A stretch of 64,000 nt of DNA from NCBI RefSeq assembly GCF_021568855.1, contig NZ_JAKGUG010000003.1, positions 1 to 64,000 of the forward strand, written 5' to 3'. Shown here piece after piece: positions 15,790 through 25,185 of the stretch. The DNA is from Dethiosulfovibrio russensis (GTDB lineage: Bacteria > Synergistota > Synergistia > Synergistales > Dethiosulfovibrionaceae). The notes under the pieces were generated by a model. It searched no databases. It saw nothing but the letters and a program-made list of their open reading frames with translations, and had not been told where the DNA came from. A program made the translations under genes and the position numbers. Numbering within the stretch: position 1 is the first letter of the stretch; every line of letters starts with the position of its first letter.

Positions 15790-15849
15790 TATCAGGACGG
15801 CCGTTGATAGAGCTGTCTTCTTTTTAAAGGAATAAGGGAGGATCTGACC

Positions 15850-16443
15850 ATGGCAATCAGCGCATCTGACGTCAAGAGTCTTAGAGAACGTACCGGTTGT
15901 GGCATGATGGACTGCAAAAATGCCCTTGCCGAGTGCGATGGCAACGTAGAAAAGGCCGTCGACTACCTGAGGGAAAAAGGTTTGGCTAAGGCGGCCAAGA
16001 AGGCCAGCCGTGCGGCCAAAGAGGGAAGGGTGTTCTCCTACATCCACACCACCGGCAAGATCGGTGTCCTCCTAGAGCTCGACTGCGAGACCGATTTCGT
16101 GGCCAAAACCGATGAGTTCCAGGAGCTGGGACACGAGATAGCCATGCACGTGGCCGCTGCCGCTCCGATCTACGTATCTCCCGAGGAAGTTCCCTCGGAG
16201 GAGCTCGATCGCGAGATAGAGGTTTACCGTCAGCAGGCCCTTCAGGAGGGCAAGCCGGAAAATATCCTGGACAAGATCGCCGAGGGCAGGGTCCGCAAAT
16301 ACTACGAGACCGTGTGTCTTATGGAGCAGCCTTGGATCAGGGACGGCGACAAAAAGATCAAGGATCTCGTGATAGAGGCGGTCGCCAAGCTTGGCGAGAA
16401 TATGGTGGTCCGTCGTTTCGCCAGATTCTCGATCGGAGAGTAG
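15850..16443 (+). CDS. tsf: Elongation factor Ts
   Basis: Nucleotide exchange factor for EF-Tu. The 197-residue protein has the N-terminal UBA-like region ([20 protein letters not shown]) and the core [20 protein letters not shown]. It is of the short type (about 200 residues against 283 in E. coli), as in Thermus. ATG 15850 has AAGGGAGGATCTGACC upstream. It follows rpsB by 60 bases. Confidence 0.97.
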   Translation: MAISASDVKSLRERTGCGMMDCKNALAECDGNVEKAVDYLREKGLAKAAKKASRAAKEGRVFSYIHTTGKIGVLLELDCETDFVAKTDEFQELGHEIAMHVAAAAPIYVSPEEVPSEELDREIEVYRQQALQEGKPENILDKIAEGRVRKYYETVCLMEQPWIRDGDKKIKDLVIEAVAKLGENMVVRRFARFSIGE

Positions 16444-16458
16444 TTAGATCAACGATAG

Positions 16459-16496
16459 AGGGGCTCAGGGATTTCTTATCCTGGCCCCTTTTTTTT
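16459..16496 (+). terminator. Terminator/attenuator between tsf and pyrH
   Basis: The imperfect stem AGGGGCTCAGGGA / TCCTGGCCCCT with loop TTTCTTA is followed by eight T. It lies only 25 bases before pyrH, so it probably reduces expression of pyrH-frr relative to rpsB-tsf unless another promoter exists. Confidence 0.8.
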
Positions 16497-16520
16497 GGAA
16501 AAACACGGGGGGATTCGTCA

Positions 16521-17243
16521 GTGGCAGAGTTTAAATACAAGAGGATATTGTTGAAGCTTTCCGGAGAGGTGCTAGCCGGCAAGCTCGGTTTCGGATTGGA
16601 CTTCGGCGCCATCAGGAGCATATCCCATCAGATCGTGGAGATCTCGAGAGCCGGAGTCGAGGTCGGACTGGTCGTAGGGGGAGGCAATTTCTTCAGAGGT
16701 AAACAGGCCGTCGACGAGGGCATAGAGAGATCCCAGGCCGATTACATGGGGATGTTGGGCACCGTTATAAACTCCCTGGCTCTTCAGGACGTATTGGAAA
16801 AACAGGGCATCCCCACCCGGGTCCAGACGGCCATCCAGATGCAGGAGATAGCCGAGCCCTATATCCGAAGAAGGGCTCTCAGACATATGGACAAGGGACG
16901 GGTTCTCATCTTCTCCGCCGGAACCGGCTCTCCCTATTTTTCCACCGATACGGCAGCGGCTCTCCGGGCCGCCGAGATAGGAGCCCAATGTCTCGTGAAG
17001 GCCACCAAGGTCGACGGAATATACGATAAAGATCCAATGAAGAACTCCGATGCCGTCCTCTACTCCTCCTTGACCTATATGGACGCCCTGAGGCAGAGGA
17101 TAGAGGTCATGGATGCCGCCGCCTTCTCCCTGTGTATGGAAAACAAGATTCCCATAGTGGTCATGAACGTCCTGGAGGACGGTAGATTAGCCGACTTCTT
17201 GATCCAAGGGAAGAAGATTGGTACGATAGTTTCGGGGGAATAG
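16521..17243 (+). CDS. pyrH: UMP kinase
   Basis: Phosphorylates UMP to UDP in pyrimidine synthesis; hexameric amino-acid-kinase fold. The 240-residue protein starts AEFKYKRILLKLSGEVLAG, has the glycine-rich VVGGGNFFRGK and the UMP-binding loop GTGSPYFSTDTAAALRAAE, then ATKVDGIYDKDP. GTG 16521 is the start; the open frame extends further upstream but lacks family similarity there. The ribosome site is only the G-run ACGGGGGGA. Confidence 0.97.
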   Translation: MAEFKYKRILLKLSGEVLAGKLGFGLDFGAIRSISHQIVEISRAGVEVGLVVGGGNFFRGKQAVDEGIERSQADYMGMLGTVINSLALQDVLEKQGIPTRVQTAIQMQEIAEPYIRRRALRHMDKGRVLIFSAGTGSPYFSTDTAAALRAAEIGAQCLVKATKVDGIYDKDPMKNSDAVLYSSLTYMDALRQRIEVMDAAAFSLCMENKIPIVVMNVLEDGRLADFLIQGKKIGTIVSGE

Positions 17244-17284
17244 CCGGATCACAGATCAGCGCCACCGAAAAGGAGAGTGTTTCC

Positions 17285-17845
17285 ATGAGCGAGGTAACGA
17301 AATTCGATCTTGAAGAGAAAATGGAAAAAGCAGTGGACTTCCTGAAAGGGGAGTTCGTAGGAATCAGGACAGGAAGGGCTCATCCTGGTTTGGTAAGCGA
17401 CATCAAGGTGGACTACTACGGGTCGTCCACGCCGCTGAAACAGCTTGCCACCATAAGCGTCCCGGAGGGGAGATCTCTTCTGATAACTCCCTTCGACAAG
17501 ACCGTACTCAAGGATTTGGAGAAGGCCATTTTGGGCTCCGATCTCGGCGTAACCCCTCAGAACGACGGACAGGTCATAAGGCTGAATCTGCCGGAGCTCA
17601 CGGGAGACAGGCGCAAAGAGCTTACCAAGATGGTCCATAAGCTTTCCGAGGAGGCCAGGATCGCGGTAAGAAACCTGCGCCGGGACTGTAACGATTTCTA
17701 CAAGAAAAAGCTGAACGAATCGGAGATAGGCGAGGACCAGTACCACGACTTTTTGGATCAGATCCAGAAGATAACCGATGGGCACATACAGGAGATCGAC
17801 AAGGTCATGAAGGACAAGGAAGAGGAGATCCTCACCAAGTTCTAG
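17285..17845 (+). CDS. frr: Ribosome recycling factor
   Basis: Splits post-termination ribosomes with EF-G. The 186-residue protein has full length and the typical motifs: MEKAVDFLKGEFVGIRTGRA near the start, ISVPEGRSLLITPFDK and the C-terminal coiled coil RVx-type region RIAVRNLRRDCNDF. It starts 41 bases after pyrH and closes the operon. Confidence 0.97.
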   Translation: MSEVTKFDLEEKMEKAVDFLKGEFVGIRTGRAHPGLVSDIKVDYYGSSTPLKQLATISVPEGRSLLITPFDKTVLKDLEKAILGSDLGVTPQNDGQVIRLNLPELTGDRRKELTKMVHKLSEEARIAVRNLRRDCNDFYKKKLNESEIGEDQYHDFLDQIQKITDGHIQEIDKVMKDKEEEILTKF

Positions 17846-17856
17846 TCTTTTTTAAA

Positions 17857-17897
17857 AGCGTAGGAGAAGGGGATCCCTTTCTCCTACGCTTTTTTTC
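17857..17897 (+). terminator. Rho-independent terminator after frr
   Basis: A stem of about 15 bp (AGCGTAGGAGAAGGG with CCCTTTCTCCTACGCT, one bulge) is followed by a run of eight T at 17890-17897. On the other strand the stem is followed by TTTTAAAAAA, so it may also end the minus-strand adenine deaminase transcript. Confidence 0.9.
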
Positions 17898-17901
17898 GTT
17901 T

Positions 17902-19617
17902 TCATACGAAGAGATCCAGCAGCCCTCCAGCATCCAGATCGACGTATCCCTGATCGGTCAACTTGAGCGTCGGTATCACCGATAGAGACAGAAAGGCCAT
18001 AACCATAAAAGGATGCTCCAGAGAACAGCCCAGTTTTTCGATCGATACCTCCATCTTCTCGTATTTCTCCATGATCTCTTCGGGGTTTTCCTGGCTCATG
18101 AGCCCTCCGACCGGCAGGGGGAGGGAGGACAGGACTTTTCCGTCCAACACGGATACGAATCCACCGCCTAAGCGTCTCAGCTCCCGGAGAGCCGACACCA
18201 TGTCGTCGTCGTTCGTCCCTATGACGCCGAAATTATGGGCGTCGTGGGCCACCGAGGATGCCATTGCACCTCCTGTTAAGCCTATTCCGTGAACGAAGCC
18301 TATGCCGACTCTGCCGCTGTCGGTGTTTCTGTCGACCACCGCCATTTTTATGACGTCCTTCTCGACGTCGGATATAACCAGGTTGTCCCTTACCTTCGGT
18401 GGCATTACTAGGTGTTCCGTCACCACCTGTCCCGGTTTTATGCCTATTACCCTTATATTGCCGCCTTGGAATTTTACCTTCAGGCCTTCCGAGTCGGGGA
18501 TCTCGGTCGTCTTGGACGGAGATGGATAACGTCCCTCTCTGACAAGAGGGTAGCTGGACAGGGATCCGTTTTCCGCCACCAACGTACCGTCCTTCCAGAC
18601 CATCTCGGCTCTGCAGTTTTCCATGGAGTCTAGGAGGACCATGTCGGCCCTGTATCCCGGTGCAATGGCTCCTCTGTCCTTCAGTCCGAAATAATCCGCG
18701 GCGGACAGAGTCACCATTCTAAGCGCGGTCAGGAAGGATATTCCTAGTCTCTGAGCCATACGGAGCTTCTCATCCATGTGTCCTCTGCTTAAGAGATAGG
18801 AGACGTTGAGATCGTCGCTCACCATCATGGATCGGCATCCCCGTCTCTCGTCCCGGACTATCATCGGGGCCAGATCCTCCAGGTTATGCTCGCTTGCTCC
18901 CTCTCTTATCATCACCCACATGCCTCTGCGAAGCTTTTCTATCGCCTCGCCCAGCTCGTAGGATTCATGGTCCGAATCACATTGGCTGAGAAGATAGGCG
19001 CACAGGTCTTTTCCTGTGAGCCCCGGAGCGTGTCCGGTCTTAACTTGATCTCCCGATACGAGTATCTTTCCCCATAGATCGGGATCGCCCTCCAGAACGC
19101 CCGGATAGTTCATCACCTCGCCTAAGGCGGTGCACCAACCTTTTCGGAACATTTGGTCCAAAGCCATAGAGTCCAGCCTGTCGAAGGGGGTCTCGAAGGG
19201 AGAGGCCGGAACGCAGGACGGAGCGTTCAGGAATACGTCCATAGGAAGGGACCTGGACGCCCTGTGCATATACTCCAGTCCGGCCATTCCGGACGTATTG
19301 GCTATCTCGTGGGGATCGGCGAATACCGCAGTCGTCCCTCTAGGAAGAACCAACTCTGCGAATCCCTCCGGGGTCAACATGGTGCTCTCTATGTGGCAGT
19401 GTCCGTCTATGAACCCTGGGACCAGATACTTCCCAGTCCCGTCCACGGTTCTCGCTCCACTGTATCCCTCTCCTACACCTACTATGAGGTCGCCCGAAAC
19501 GGCTACGTCGGTTACCTCCAGCTCGAAACTGAACAGATTGGGAACCGTGACGTTGGATATAACCAGGTCCGCCTCCCTTTCGCCTCTGGCCTGAGCCAGC
19601 ATGGATTTTACGTTCAT
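17902..19617 (-). CDS. ade: Adenine deaminase
   Basis: Converts adenine to hypoxanthine in purine salvage. The 571-residue amidohydrolase has the metal motif VPGFIDGHCHIESTM near residue 60 and the later VAHDAHNFGVIGTND region typical of the Ade family, with AVFADPHEIANTSG between. ATG 19617 (MNVKSMLAQARGE) is preferred over the in-frame ATG at 19644, because AAGGAG lies 11 bases before the former and none serves the latter. The purine permease lies upstream in the same direction, so uptake and deamination are coupled. Confidence 0.95.
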   Translation of the reverse strand: MNVKSMLAQARGEREADLVISNVTVPNLFSFELEVTDVAVSGDLIVGVGEGYSGARTVDGTGKYLVPGFIDGHCHIESTMLTPEGFAELVLPRGTTAVFADPHEIANTSGMAGLEYMHRASRSLPMDVFLNAPSCVPASPFETPFDRLDSMALDQMFRKGWCTALGEVMNYPGVLEGDPDLWGKILVSGDQVKTGHAPGLTGKDLCAYLLSQCDSDHESYELGEAIEKLRRGMWVMIREGASEHNLEDLAPMIVRDERRGCRSMMVSDDLNVSYLLSRGHMDEKLRMAQRLGISFLTALRMVTLSAADYFGLKDRGAIAPGYRADMVLLDSMENCRAEMVWKDGTLVAENGSLSSYPLVREGRYPSPSKTTEIPDSEGLKVKFQGGNIRVIGIKPGQVVTEHLVMPPKVRDNLVISDVEKDVIKMAVVDRNTDSGRVGIGFVHGIGLTGGAMASSVAHDAHNFGVIGTNDDDMVSALRELRRLGGGFVSVLDGKVLSSLPLPVGGLMSQENPEEIMEKYEKMEVSIEKLGCSLEHPFMVMAFLSLSVIPTLKLTDQGYVDLDAGGLLDLFV

Positions 19618-19716
19618 ATAGGATATCGCTCCTTTCTGTTTCATTTCCCTCGCTAGAGAGAGGGGCAGGGCTCTCTGAAGCGAAAGCCCTGCCCCCTCTT
19701 TGTCGTGCGGTGATTT

Positions 19717-21018
19717 TTACACGAATATCTCCTTGAGAATGAATATGACGAAAAGTCCCCACATGACGGGGCTTATCTCGTTTTTCTTGCAGGCCACGAA
19801 CTTGAGGATCACGAAAGTGAGGATGCCGAACTCTATTCCGTTGGCTATGCTGTAGCTGAAAGGCATGATGAATATCGCTATAGCCGCCGGAATTACGTCG
19901 GTATAGCTGCCGAAGTCCAGGTCTTTGAGGCTCATCATCATATAGACCCCGACCATTATCAGAGCAGGTGCGGTCGCACAGGCCGGAACGATGGACACAA
20001 TGGGGCTGAAGAAAATGGCCAAAAGGAAGAGTATCGACGTCACGAGAGCTGTGAGCCCGGTCCTGCCGCCCTGTTCGACTCCACTGGCGCTTTCAACGAA
20101 GGAGGTGATAGTCGATGTGCCGAGAACCGCTCCGCAGGTTGTCCCAATGGCGTCCGCCATGAGGGCGCTTCTGGCCCTGGGCAGGTTGCCCTTGTCGTCA
20201 AGAAGTCCGGCCCTGTTGGTGACACCGACCAGAGTGCCGACAGTGTCGAAAAAGTCAACGAAAAAGAACGTAAAGACTATGATCCAGAAAGTTCCGTTCG
20301 CCAGCTGAGAGAAATCCATCTTCATGAAAATCGGAGAGATGGAGGGAGGCATGGAGACTACCCCTTCCGGCATGGAAGCCACTCCCATAGGCACAGCTAT
20401 GGCAGTTACGGCCAGGATTCCCCATAGGATGGCACCCTTGACTCTGTGGGCTTCCAGGGCCATCATTATGACGAAGCCGATGATCGTAAGTATGACCGGC
20501 TTGGAGGCCAGATCGCCCAGACCTACCAGGGTGGCGGGATTGTCTACGATGATTCCAGCTCCCTCCAGTCCGATGAGGGCTATGAAAAAGCCTATCCCGG
20601 TAGAGATGCCGATCTTGAGGGATTTCGGTATACTGTTGACTATAGCCTCTCGTATCTTGGTCAGTGTAAGGACTATGAATAGAAGTCCTTCCACGAAGAT
20701 CGCCGCCAAGGCCACTTCCCAGGGTATGTTCATCCCCAGAACCACGGAAAAGGCGAAGAAGGCGTTGAGTCCCATGCCGGACGAGAGAGCTATGGGGTAG
20801 TTGGCCATTAACGCCATGAGTAAAGTCGCCAGAGCGCTGGCGAGACAGGTCGCTACCATGAGAGGACCGAAAGGCATCCCCGTCTTGGACAATATGTCCG
20901 GGTTGACGAAAATTATGTACCCCATGGTCATGAAGGTGGTGATACCGGCCATTACCTCCGTCTTTACGTCGCTCCCGACTTCTTTCAGTTTAAACTGCCT
21001 TTCTAGCCAACTTGCCAC
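19717..21018 (-). CDS. AzgA-type purine (adenine/guanine/hypoxanthine) permease
   Basis: Secondary transporter of the NCS2/AzgA branch. The 433-residue protein has about twelve membrane segments and family signatures: EVMAGITTFMTMGYIIFVNP, ALSSGMGLNAFFAF, and VDFFDTVGTLVGVTNRAGLL. GTG 21018 (ASWLERQFKLKEVG follows) is chosen, since CAGGAGGGATCATC precedes it; the longer upstream frame is AT-rich promoter region. It is transcribed into ade. No purine riboswitch core is visible in the 180 bases upstream. Confidence 0.9.
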   Translation of the reverse strand: MASWLERQFKLKEVGSDVKTEVMAGITTFMTMGYIIFVNPDILSKTGMPFGPLMVATCLASALATLLMALMANYPIALSSGMGLNAFFAFSVVLGMNIPWEVALAAIFVEGLLFIVLTLTKIREAIVNSIPKSLKIGISTGIGFFIALIGLEGAGIIVDNPATLVGLGDLASKPVILTIIGFVIMMALEAHRVKGAILWGILAVTAIAVPMGVASMPEGVVSMPPSISPIFMKMDFSQLANGTFWIIVFTFFFVDFFDTVGTLVGVTNRAGLLDDKGNLPRARSALMADAIGTTCGAVLGTSTITSFVESASGVEQGGRTGLTALVTSILFLLAIFFSPIVSIVPACATAPALIMVGVYMMMSLKDLDFGSYTDVIPAAIAIFIMPFSYSIANGIEFGILTFVILKFVACKKNEISPVMWGLFVIFILKEIFV

Positions 21019-21196
21019 GATGATCCCTCCTGAAATAATGAAGATGTCTTTACTTAAAGAATATAATATAAGTATAGACCTGGTTGAAAAGCATTTCAAC
21101 GAGACACCCTGTCGCAGGGGATCAGGATTTTAAATGCTTTCTCTCCGAATCGTCTTATGATACCTTTGAGAGGCTCTGTTGAAAAGGAGGAATACC

Positions 21197-22153
21197 ATGA
21201 ATAAAGTCTATGTGTGCCATAAAATTCCGGAGGCCGGTTTAAATTTATTGAACGGAAAAGTGGAATATCGGTGTTGGGACGGAGACGGACCGGTTCCGAG
21301 GGACCTGCTCTTGGAGGAGATATCCGACGTGGACGGAGTTATAACCATGTTGACCGAAAAGGTGGACTCGGAGTTCTTCGATAACGCCCCGAGGGTTAAG
21401 GTGGTCAGCAACTACGCGGTAGGCTACAACAACGTCGACGTGGAGGAGGCCACTTCTAGAGGGGTAAAGATAACGAACACCCCTGGAGTTCTGACGGAGG
21501 CCACCGCCGACATCGCCTTTGGATTGCTAGTGGCGGCTTCCCGCAGGTTCACCGAGGCGGAGAGGTATCTTCGTTCCGGAAAATGGACCTGTTGGCATCC
21601 CACCATGCTGCTCGGACGGGAGATATTCGGCAAGACTCTGGGCTTGATAGGCTTCGGAAGAATAGGGAAGGCCGTGGCTCGAAGGGCAGCCGGATTCGGC
21701 ATGAAGGTAATCTATCACACCCCTTCGGGAGGTCCTGCGACGGATCAGGGCGACGGCCCCCGATGGGTCTCATTTGAAGAGATCCTGGAGAAAAGCGACT
21801 ACCTGAGCCTCCATTGCCCTCTGAACGATCGTACGAGAGGGCTTATCGGGAAGAAAGAGCTGGAGAGGATGAAGCAGGACGCGGTTTTGGTAAACACATC
21901 CAGAGGCCCTGTGGTAGACCAGACGTCACTCTACGAGTCCCTCAGGGACGGGGTCATCGGCGCCGCCGGTCTCGACGTCTACGACGAGGAGCCGATATCG
22001 CCGGAGGATCCCCTTCTGTCACTTGAAAACGTGGTCATGTTGCCCCACATAGGCAGCGCCACCAGGGAGGCAAGGGATGCCATGGCTACAATGGCCGTGT
22101 CCAACATGCTGGACGTGCTGGAAGGAAAGGAACCGAGAAATCCGGTGAATTGA
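21197..22153 (+). CDS. D-isomer-specific 2-hydroxyacid dehydrogenase (glyoxylate/hydroxypyruvate reductase-like)
   Basis: NADH- or NADPH-dependent reduction of a 2-keto acid. The 318-residue protein has the substrate domain (SNYAVGYNNVDVEEA), the Rossmann motif GFGRIG (residues 152-157) and the catalytic triad Arg236 (NTSRGPVVD), Glu265 (DEEP) and His284 (LPHIGSAT). This set is typical of glyoxylate reductase GyaR/GhrB. ATG 21197 follows AAAAGGAGGAATACC. Exact substrate cannot be told. Confidence 0.92.
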   Translation: MNKVYVCHKIPEAGLNLLNGKVEYRCWDGDGPVPRDLLLEEISDVDGVITMLTEKVDSEFFDNAPRVKVVSNYAVGYNNVDVEEATSRGVKITNTPGVLTEATADIAFGLLVAASRRFTEAERYLRSGKWTCWHPTMLLGREIFGKTLGLIGFGRIGKAVARRAAGFGMKVIYHTPSGGPATDQGDGPRWVSFEEILEKSDYLSLHCPLNDRTRGLIGKKELERMKQDAVLVNTSRGPVVDQTSLYESLRDGVIGAAGLDVYDEEPISPEDPLLSLENVVMLPHIGSATREARDAMATMAVSNMLDVLEGKEPRNPVN

Positions 22154-22175
22154 CATCGTGTATAGGGGGAGTTCG

Positions 22176-22523
22176 ATGAAAAAGTATCTTGCCATCTTTT
22201 CGGCTGTTTTGCTGGCCTTAGCTTCGATAGGAACGGCCTGGGCGGCCTTGCCAGGCTCGGGGAAGGTGGACGGTTATTTTAACCTGTCCTGGAGCAAGCC
22301 TCATATAAAGTGGAATCGTCTCTACCTGACGGTGAAGAACGACGGCGAGCTCTTTCAGCCCCTGAAGGCGAAGGTAGTCTTCCAGGGGGCGGGGGGAGAA
22401 GACCTCGGAGTAGCCGTGTTCGACGTCGGTATTCCTCCAAAAAAATCCCTCAGGGTCTACGGGCCCATAGAGCGGGGTGAAAATCTCGGCGAGGCGGTGA
22501 AGCTCGTCTGGTCCGTCAATTGA
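22176..22523 (+). CDS. Small exported protein of unknown function
   Basis: A 115-residue product with a signal peptide (MKKYLAIFSAVLLALASIGT, cut after AWA). The mature 90 residues look like one beta-sandwich domain (RLYLTVKNDGELFQPLKAKV, then FDVGIPPKKSLRVYGP), as in FxLYD-type domains. ATG 22176 follows TAGGGGGAGTTCG. It lies 22 bases after the dehydrogenase and before mntP, probably one transcript. No function can be assigned. Confidence 0.7.
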   Translation: MKKYLAIFSAVLLALASIGTAWAALPGSGKVDGYFNLSWSKPHIKWNRLYLTVKNDGELFQPLKAKVVFQGAGGEDLGVAVFDVGIPPKKSLRVYGPIERGENLGEAVKLVWSVN

Positions 22524-22545
22524 ACGGTAACGGTGGATGGCCGAG

Positions 22546-23103
22546 ATGGATGTGGTCGTAGCTACGGCGTCCGCTCTGGCGATGGACGCTTTTTCGGTCT
22601 CTCTAGGCGCCGGGGCCTGTCGGTGCGGTATGCCGGTAAGGCAGATCCTCCGGATGGCCTTTATGTTCGGTTTTTTCCAGTTTGCCATGCCCCTGTTAGG
22701 CGGGTTCTTGGGAGCTACCGCTGTGTCTTTCGTGTCGGCCTGGGATCATTGGATAGCCGCCGGTCTCCTCTGGTTCGTCGGGGGGAACATGATATTCGAG
22801 TCTCTCAAGCCCAACAAAGACTGCTCCGGTCTGGACACCGCCAAGACCAGAGTTCTGCTGGGACTGGCCGTGGCTACCTCCATCGACGCCATGGCGGTCG
22901 GTTTTTCCACCGCCACTTTAGGGGAGTCCGTCATGCCTCTGGCCCTAGCTGCCGGGGTTATAACCTACCTTCTTTCCGTATTCGGAGCGATGGCCGGGTG
23001 TCGTCTGGGAAGTGTCACTGGACACAGAGCTGAGATGTTGGGAGGCCTTTGTCTCTGCCTCATAGGTCTGGAGATATTGGCAAGCCATATGAATTGGATA
23101 TAG
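22546..23103 (+). CDS. mntP: Manganese efflux pump MntP
   Basis: Exports manganese across the inner membrane. The 185-residue protein has six membrane segments in two similar halves with the acidic motif LAMDAFSVSLGAG in the first and ATSIDAMAVGFSTA in the second, as in the MntP/DUF204 family. ATG 22546 has GGTGGA eight bases upstream; the ATG at 22537 lies within that site. No yybP-ykoY riboswitch is visible upstream, so its expression is probably from the preceding genes. Confidence 0.92.
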   Translation: MDVVVATASALAMDAFSVSLGAGACRCGMPVRQILRMAFMFGFFQFAMPLLGGFLGATAVSFVSAWDHWIAAGLLWFVGGNMIFESLKPNKDCSGLDTAKTRVLLGLAVATSIDAMAVGFSTATLGESVMPLALAAGVITYLLSVFGAMAGCRLGSVTGHRAEMLGGLCLCLIGLEILASHMNWI

Positions 23104-23109
23104 GTAAAG

Positions 23110-23141
23110 CGAACGGGGTCCTTCGAGAAGGACCCCGTTCG
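23110..23141. terminator. Hairpin between convergent mntP and aminotransferase genes
   Basis: A perfect 14-bp stem (CGAACGGGGTCCTT with AAGGACCCCGTTCG) with loop CGAG. No T-run follows on either strand. Its place between convergent stops makes a bidirectional terminator likely. Confidence 0.6.
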
Positions 23142-23157
23142 TAGTATGTCATGTCGT

Positions 23158-24348
23158 TTAACTCAGCTTCTCTATGAACTCCTTGAGTCGTTTAATTCCC
23201 TCTACGATCTCCTCCGTCGAGTTGGAGTAGGACACCCTTATGTGGCCCGGCGCGAAGAAGGCGCTGCCCGGAACCATCGCCACATATGACTTGTCCAGCA
23301 GTTTCTGGCAGAAATGGACGTCGTCGGTCAGTTTCTCTCCGTCGCAGCTCTTGCCCAGGGCTTTTTTAACGTTGACCAGAACGTAAAAAGCTCCCTGAGG
23401 CTCTACGAACTCGATCAGAGGTACATCTCCGAGGAGCTTGAGGATGAGGTCTCTTCTATCGGAAAAGTGACCGTGCATCTTTACTATGTCGCCGTCGGCT
23501 TCCTTCAGGGCTCCTAGGGCAGCGTACTGAGCTATGGAGCAGGGGTTGGACGTGAGGTGTCCCTGCACCGCTCCTACCTTGGCCATCAGTTCGGACGGTC
23601 CCAGGGCGTAGCCTATCCTCCACCCCGTCATGGCGTAGGCCTTGCTGACCCCGTTTATGATTATCGTATGGTCCCGGACCTCCGGAGCCAGTGCGACTAT
23701 CTGATGGTGGGCGGCATCGCCGTAGACCAGCTGTTCGTATATCTCGTCGTATATTATGACTATGTCGTTCTCCACCGCTATAGAGGCCAAGCCCTTAAGG
23801 GTTTCCTCGTCGTAGACGGCACCGGTGGGATTGTTGGGCGAATTTATCATCATACATTTCGTCTTGTCCGATATCACCCGTCTTACCTCGTTCAGGTCCG
23901 GAATGGAGTCGGTTTCTGATGTGTCCACTATGACCTCTTTACCCCCGCATAAGCGGATCTGTTCCACATAGCTGACCCAGGCGGGAGCGAACACTATAAC
24001 CTCGTCTCCTGGGTCGACCAGACAGCTGAGGGCTTCGTAGAGAAGTATCTTGGCTCCCGCTCCTACGACGACGTCTCCCGGGGCGTATTCCAGGCCGAAC
24101 CTCTTGGAGTAGTAGGAACACACGGCCTCCTTGAGCTCCGGTATTCCGGTTCCGGGAGTATAGTGGGTGTAACCTTTTTCCATCGCCTCTACTGCGTACT
24201 TGAGGGCGGACTCGGGCGAGTTGAAGTCCGGCTCTCCGGCACCGAAGGAAATTACGGGCTTACCCTCCCTCTTCATAGCCTTGGCCTTGGCCACCACGGC
24301 CAGCGTGGCCGAAGGTTCAAGCGTTCGTGCCCTTTCAGAAAGAACCAT
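23158..24348 (-). CDS. Class I/II pyridoxal-phosphate aminotransferase (aspartate aminotransferase-like)
   Basis: Transfers amino groups between an amino acid and a keto acid. The 396-residue protein is of the AspC I-gamma type found in Thermus and Bacillus: ISFGAGEPDFNSPESALKYA, INSPNNPTGAVYDEE, IIYDEIYEQLVYG and the PLP Lys236 in GVSKAYAMTGWRIGY. ATG 24348 is preferred; AAGGAG lies nine bases before it but abuts the ATG at 24357. It stands alone, convergent with mntP. Confidence 0.9.
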   Translation of the reverse strand: MVLSERARTLEPSATLAVVAKAKAMKREGKPVISFGAGEPDFNSPESALKYAVEAMEKGYTHYTPGTGIPELKEAVCSYYSKRFGLEYAPGDVVVGAGAKILLYEALSCLVDPGDEVIVFAPAWVSYVEQIRLCGGKEVIVDTSETDSIPDLNEVRRVISDKTKCMMINSPNNPTGAVYDEETLKGLASIAVENDIVIIYDEIYEQLVYGDAAHHQIVALAPEVRDHTIIINGVSKAYAMTGWRIGYALGPSELMAKVGAVQGHLTSNPCSIAQYAALGALKEADGDIVKMHGHFSDRRDLILKLLGDVPLIEFVEPQGAFYVLVNVKKALGKSCDGEKLTDDVHFCQKLLDKSYVAMVPGSAFFAPGHIRVSYSNSTEEIVEGIKRLKEFIEKLS

Positions 24349-24558
24349 TCCGCTCATCTCCTTAGATTATTTGTCGTTCCGTAATCGCGTACAGCCATTT
24401 AAACAAAAAAAACGAGGAAAAGCTACAGCGGTCTCGTCCTTTTGACGAAAGTCGTTTATACTTTATGTAAGCCTCCATCGGTTGCAGAGATGTGAGGACA
24501 GGTGTTAAAATACGATTGCGTAGATAGGCGCACCTGTTGGAGGAAGGGAGGAAATAGA

Positions 24559-25107
24559 ATGGACATTCGTTTTGTTACTCGCAACGTGGAACTGGCGGAC
24601 GAACTGAAGGAATACATGGAGAGGAAGCTCTCCAAACTGGAGAAATTCTTCCCCAAGATCCTTGATAACCAGATCGTCCTCAATCTCAGTCGGGGTATTC
24701 ACACCGTCGAGGTGACCTCCAACGTCAACGGCGTCATCATGAGGGGAGAGGAGAGGGATTCGGATCTGAGAAAGGCCTTCGATATAGCCCTCAAGAATCT
24801 TGAGAGGCGCATACGCAGGCACAAGAAGTATCTTGTCGATAGAGTTCAGCTTAAGACCCACGACGTATCGTTCAACATAGACGAGATTCTGGCGGATATG
24901 TCGAAGCCGGCGGTGGAGGAGAAGGACGAGAAGATCGTTAAGGTCAAGAAGTTCCCTCTCAGGCCCATGAGTGCAGAGGAAGCCTGTATGCAGATGGATC
25001 TTTTAGGACATTCGTTCTTCATCTTTTCCAATGCCGAGAACGGTTCCATGAACGTCGTCTACAAGAGAAAGTCCGGCGGATACGGCCTATTGGAACCTAC
25101 GGACTAG
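24559..25107 (+). CDS. hpf: Ribosome hibernation promoting factor, long form
   Basis: Binds the 30S decoding centre and dimerises ribosomes in slow growth. The 182-residue protein has the N-terminal S30AE domain (DIRFVTRNVELADELKEYME, residues 2-21) and the C-terminal dimerisation domain (PMSAEEACMQMDLLGHSFFI), so one protein can form 100S ribosomes. ATG 24559 follows GGAAGGGAGG. The open frame upstream is probably leader. TTGACG at 24442-24447 may be a -35 element. Confidence 0.95.
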   Translation: MDIRFVTRNVELADELKEYMERKLSKLEKFFPKILDNQIVLNLSRGIHTVEVTSNVNGVIMRGEERDSDLRKAFDIALKNLERRIRRHKKYLVDRVQLKTHDVSFNIDEILADMSKPAVEEKDEKIVKVKKFPLRPMSAEEACMQMDLLGHSFFIFSNAENGSMNVVYKRKSGGYGLLEPTD

Positions 25108-25123
25108 ATTTGAACCTTACCGG

Positions 25124-25146
25124 AGGGGCCCTAGGGGCCCCTTTTT
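25124..25146 (+). terminator. Terminator after hpf
   Basis: Palindromic AGGGGCCCTAGGGGCCCCT followed by TTTT forms a short G-C stem. It separates hpf from hypA. Confidence 0.8.
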
Positions 25147-25185
25147 AAATTGTTGTGACTTGTCTGCTTCAGCGGAGGTGATCGC

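Noticed and set aside
19019-19656. Plus-strand frames opposite adenine deaminase
   Set aside because: Shadows of a conserved enzyme, with no supporting signals.
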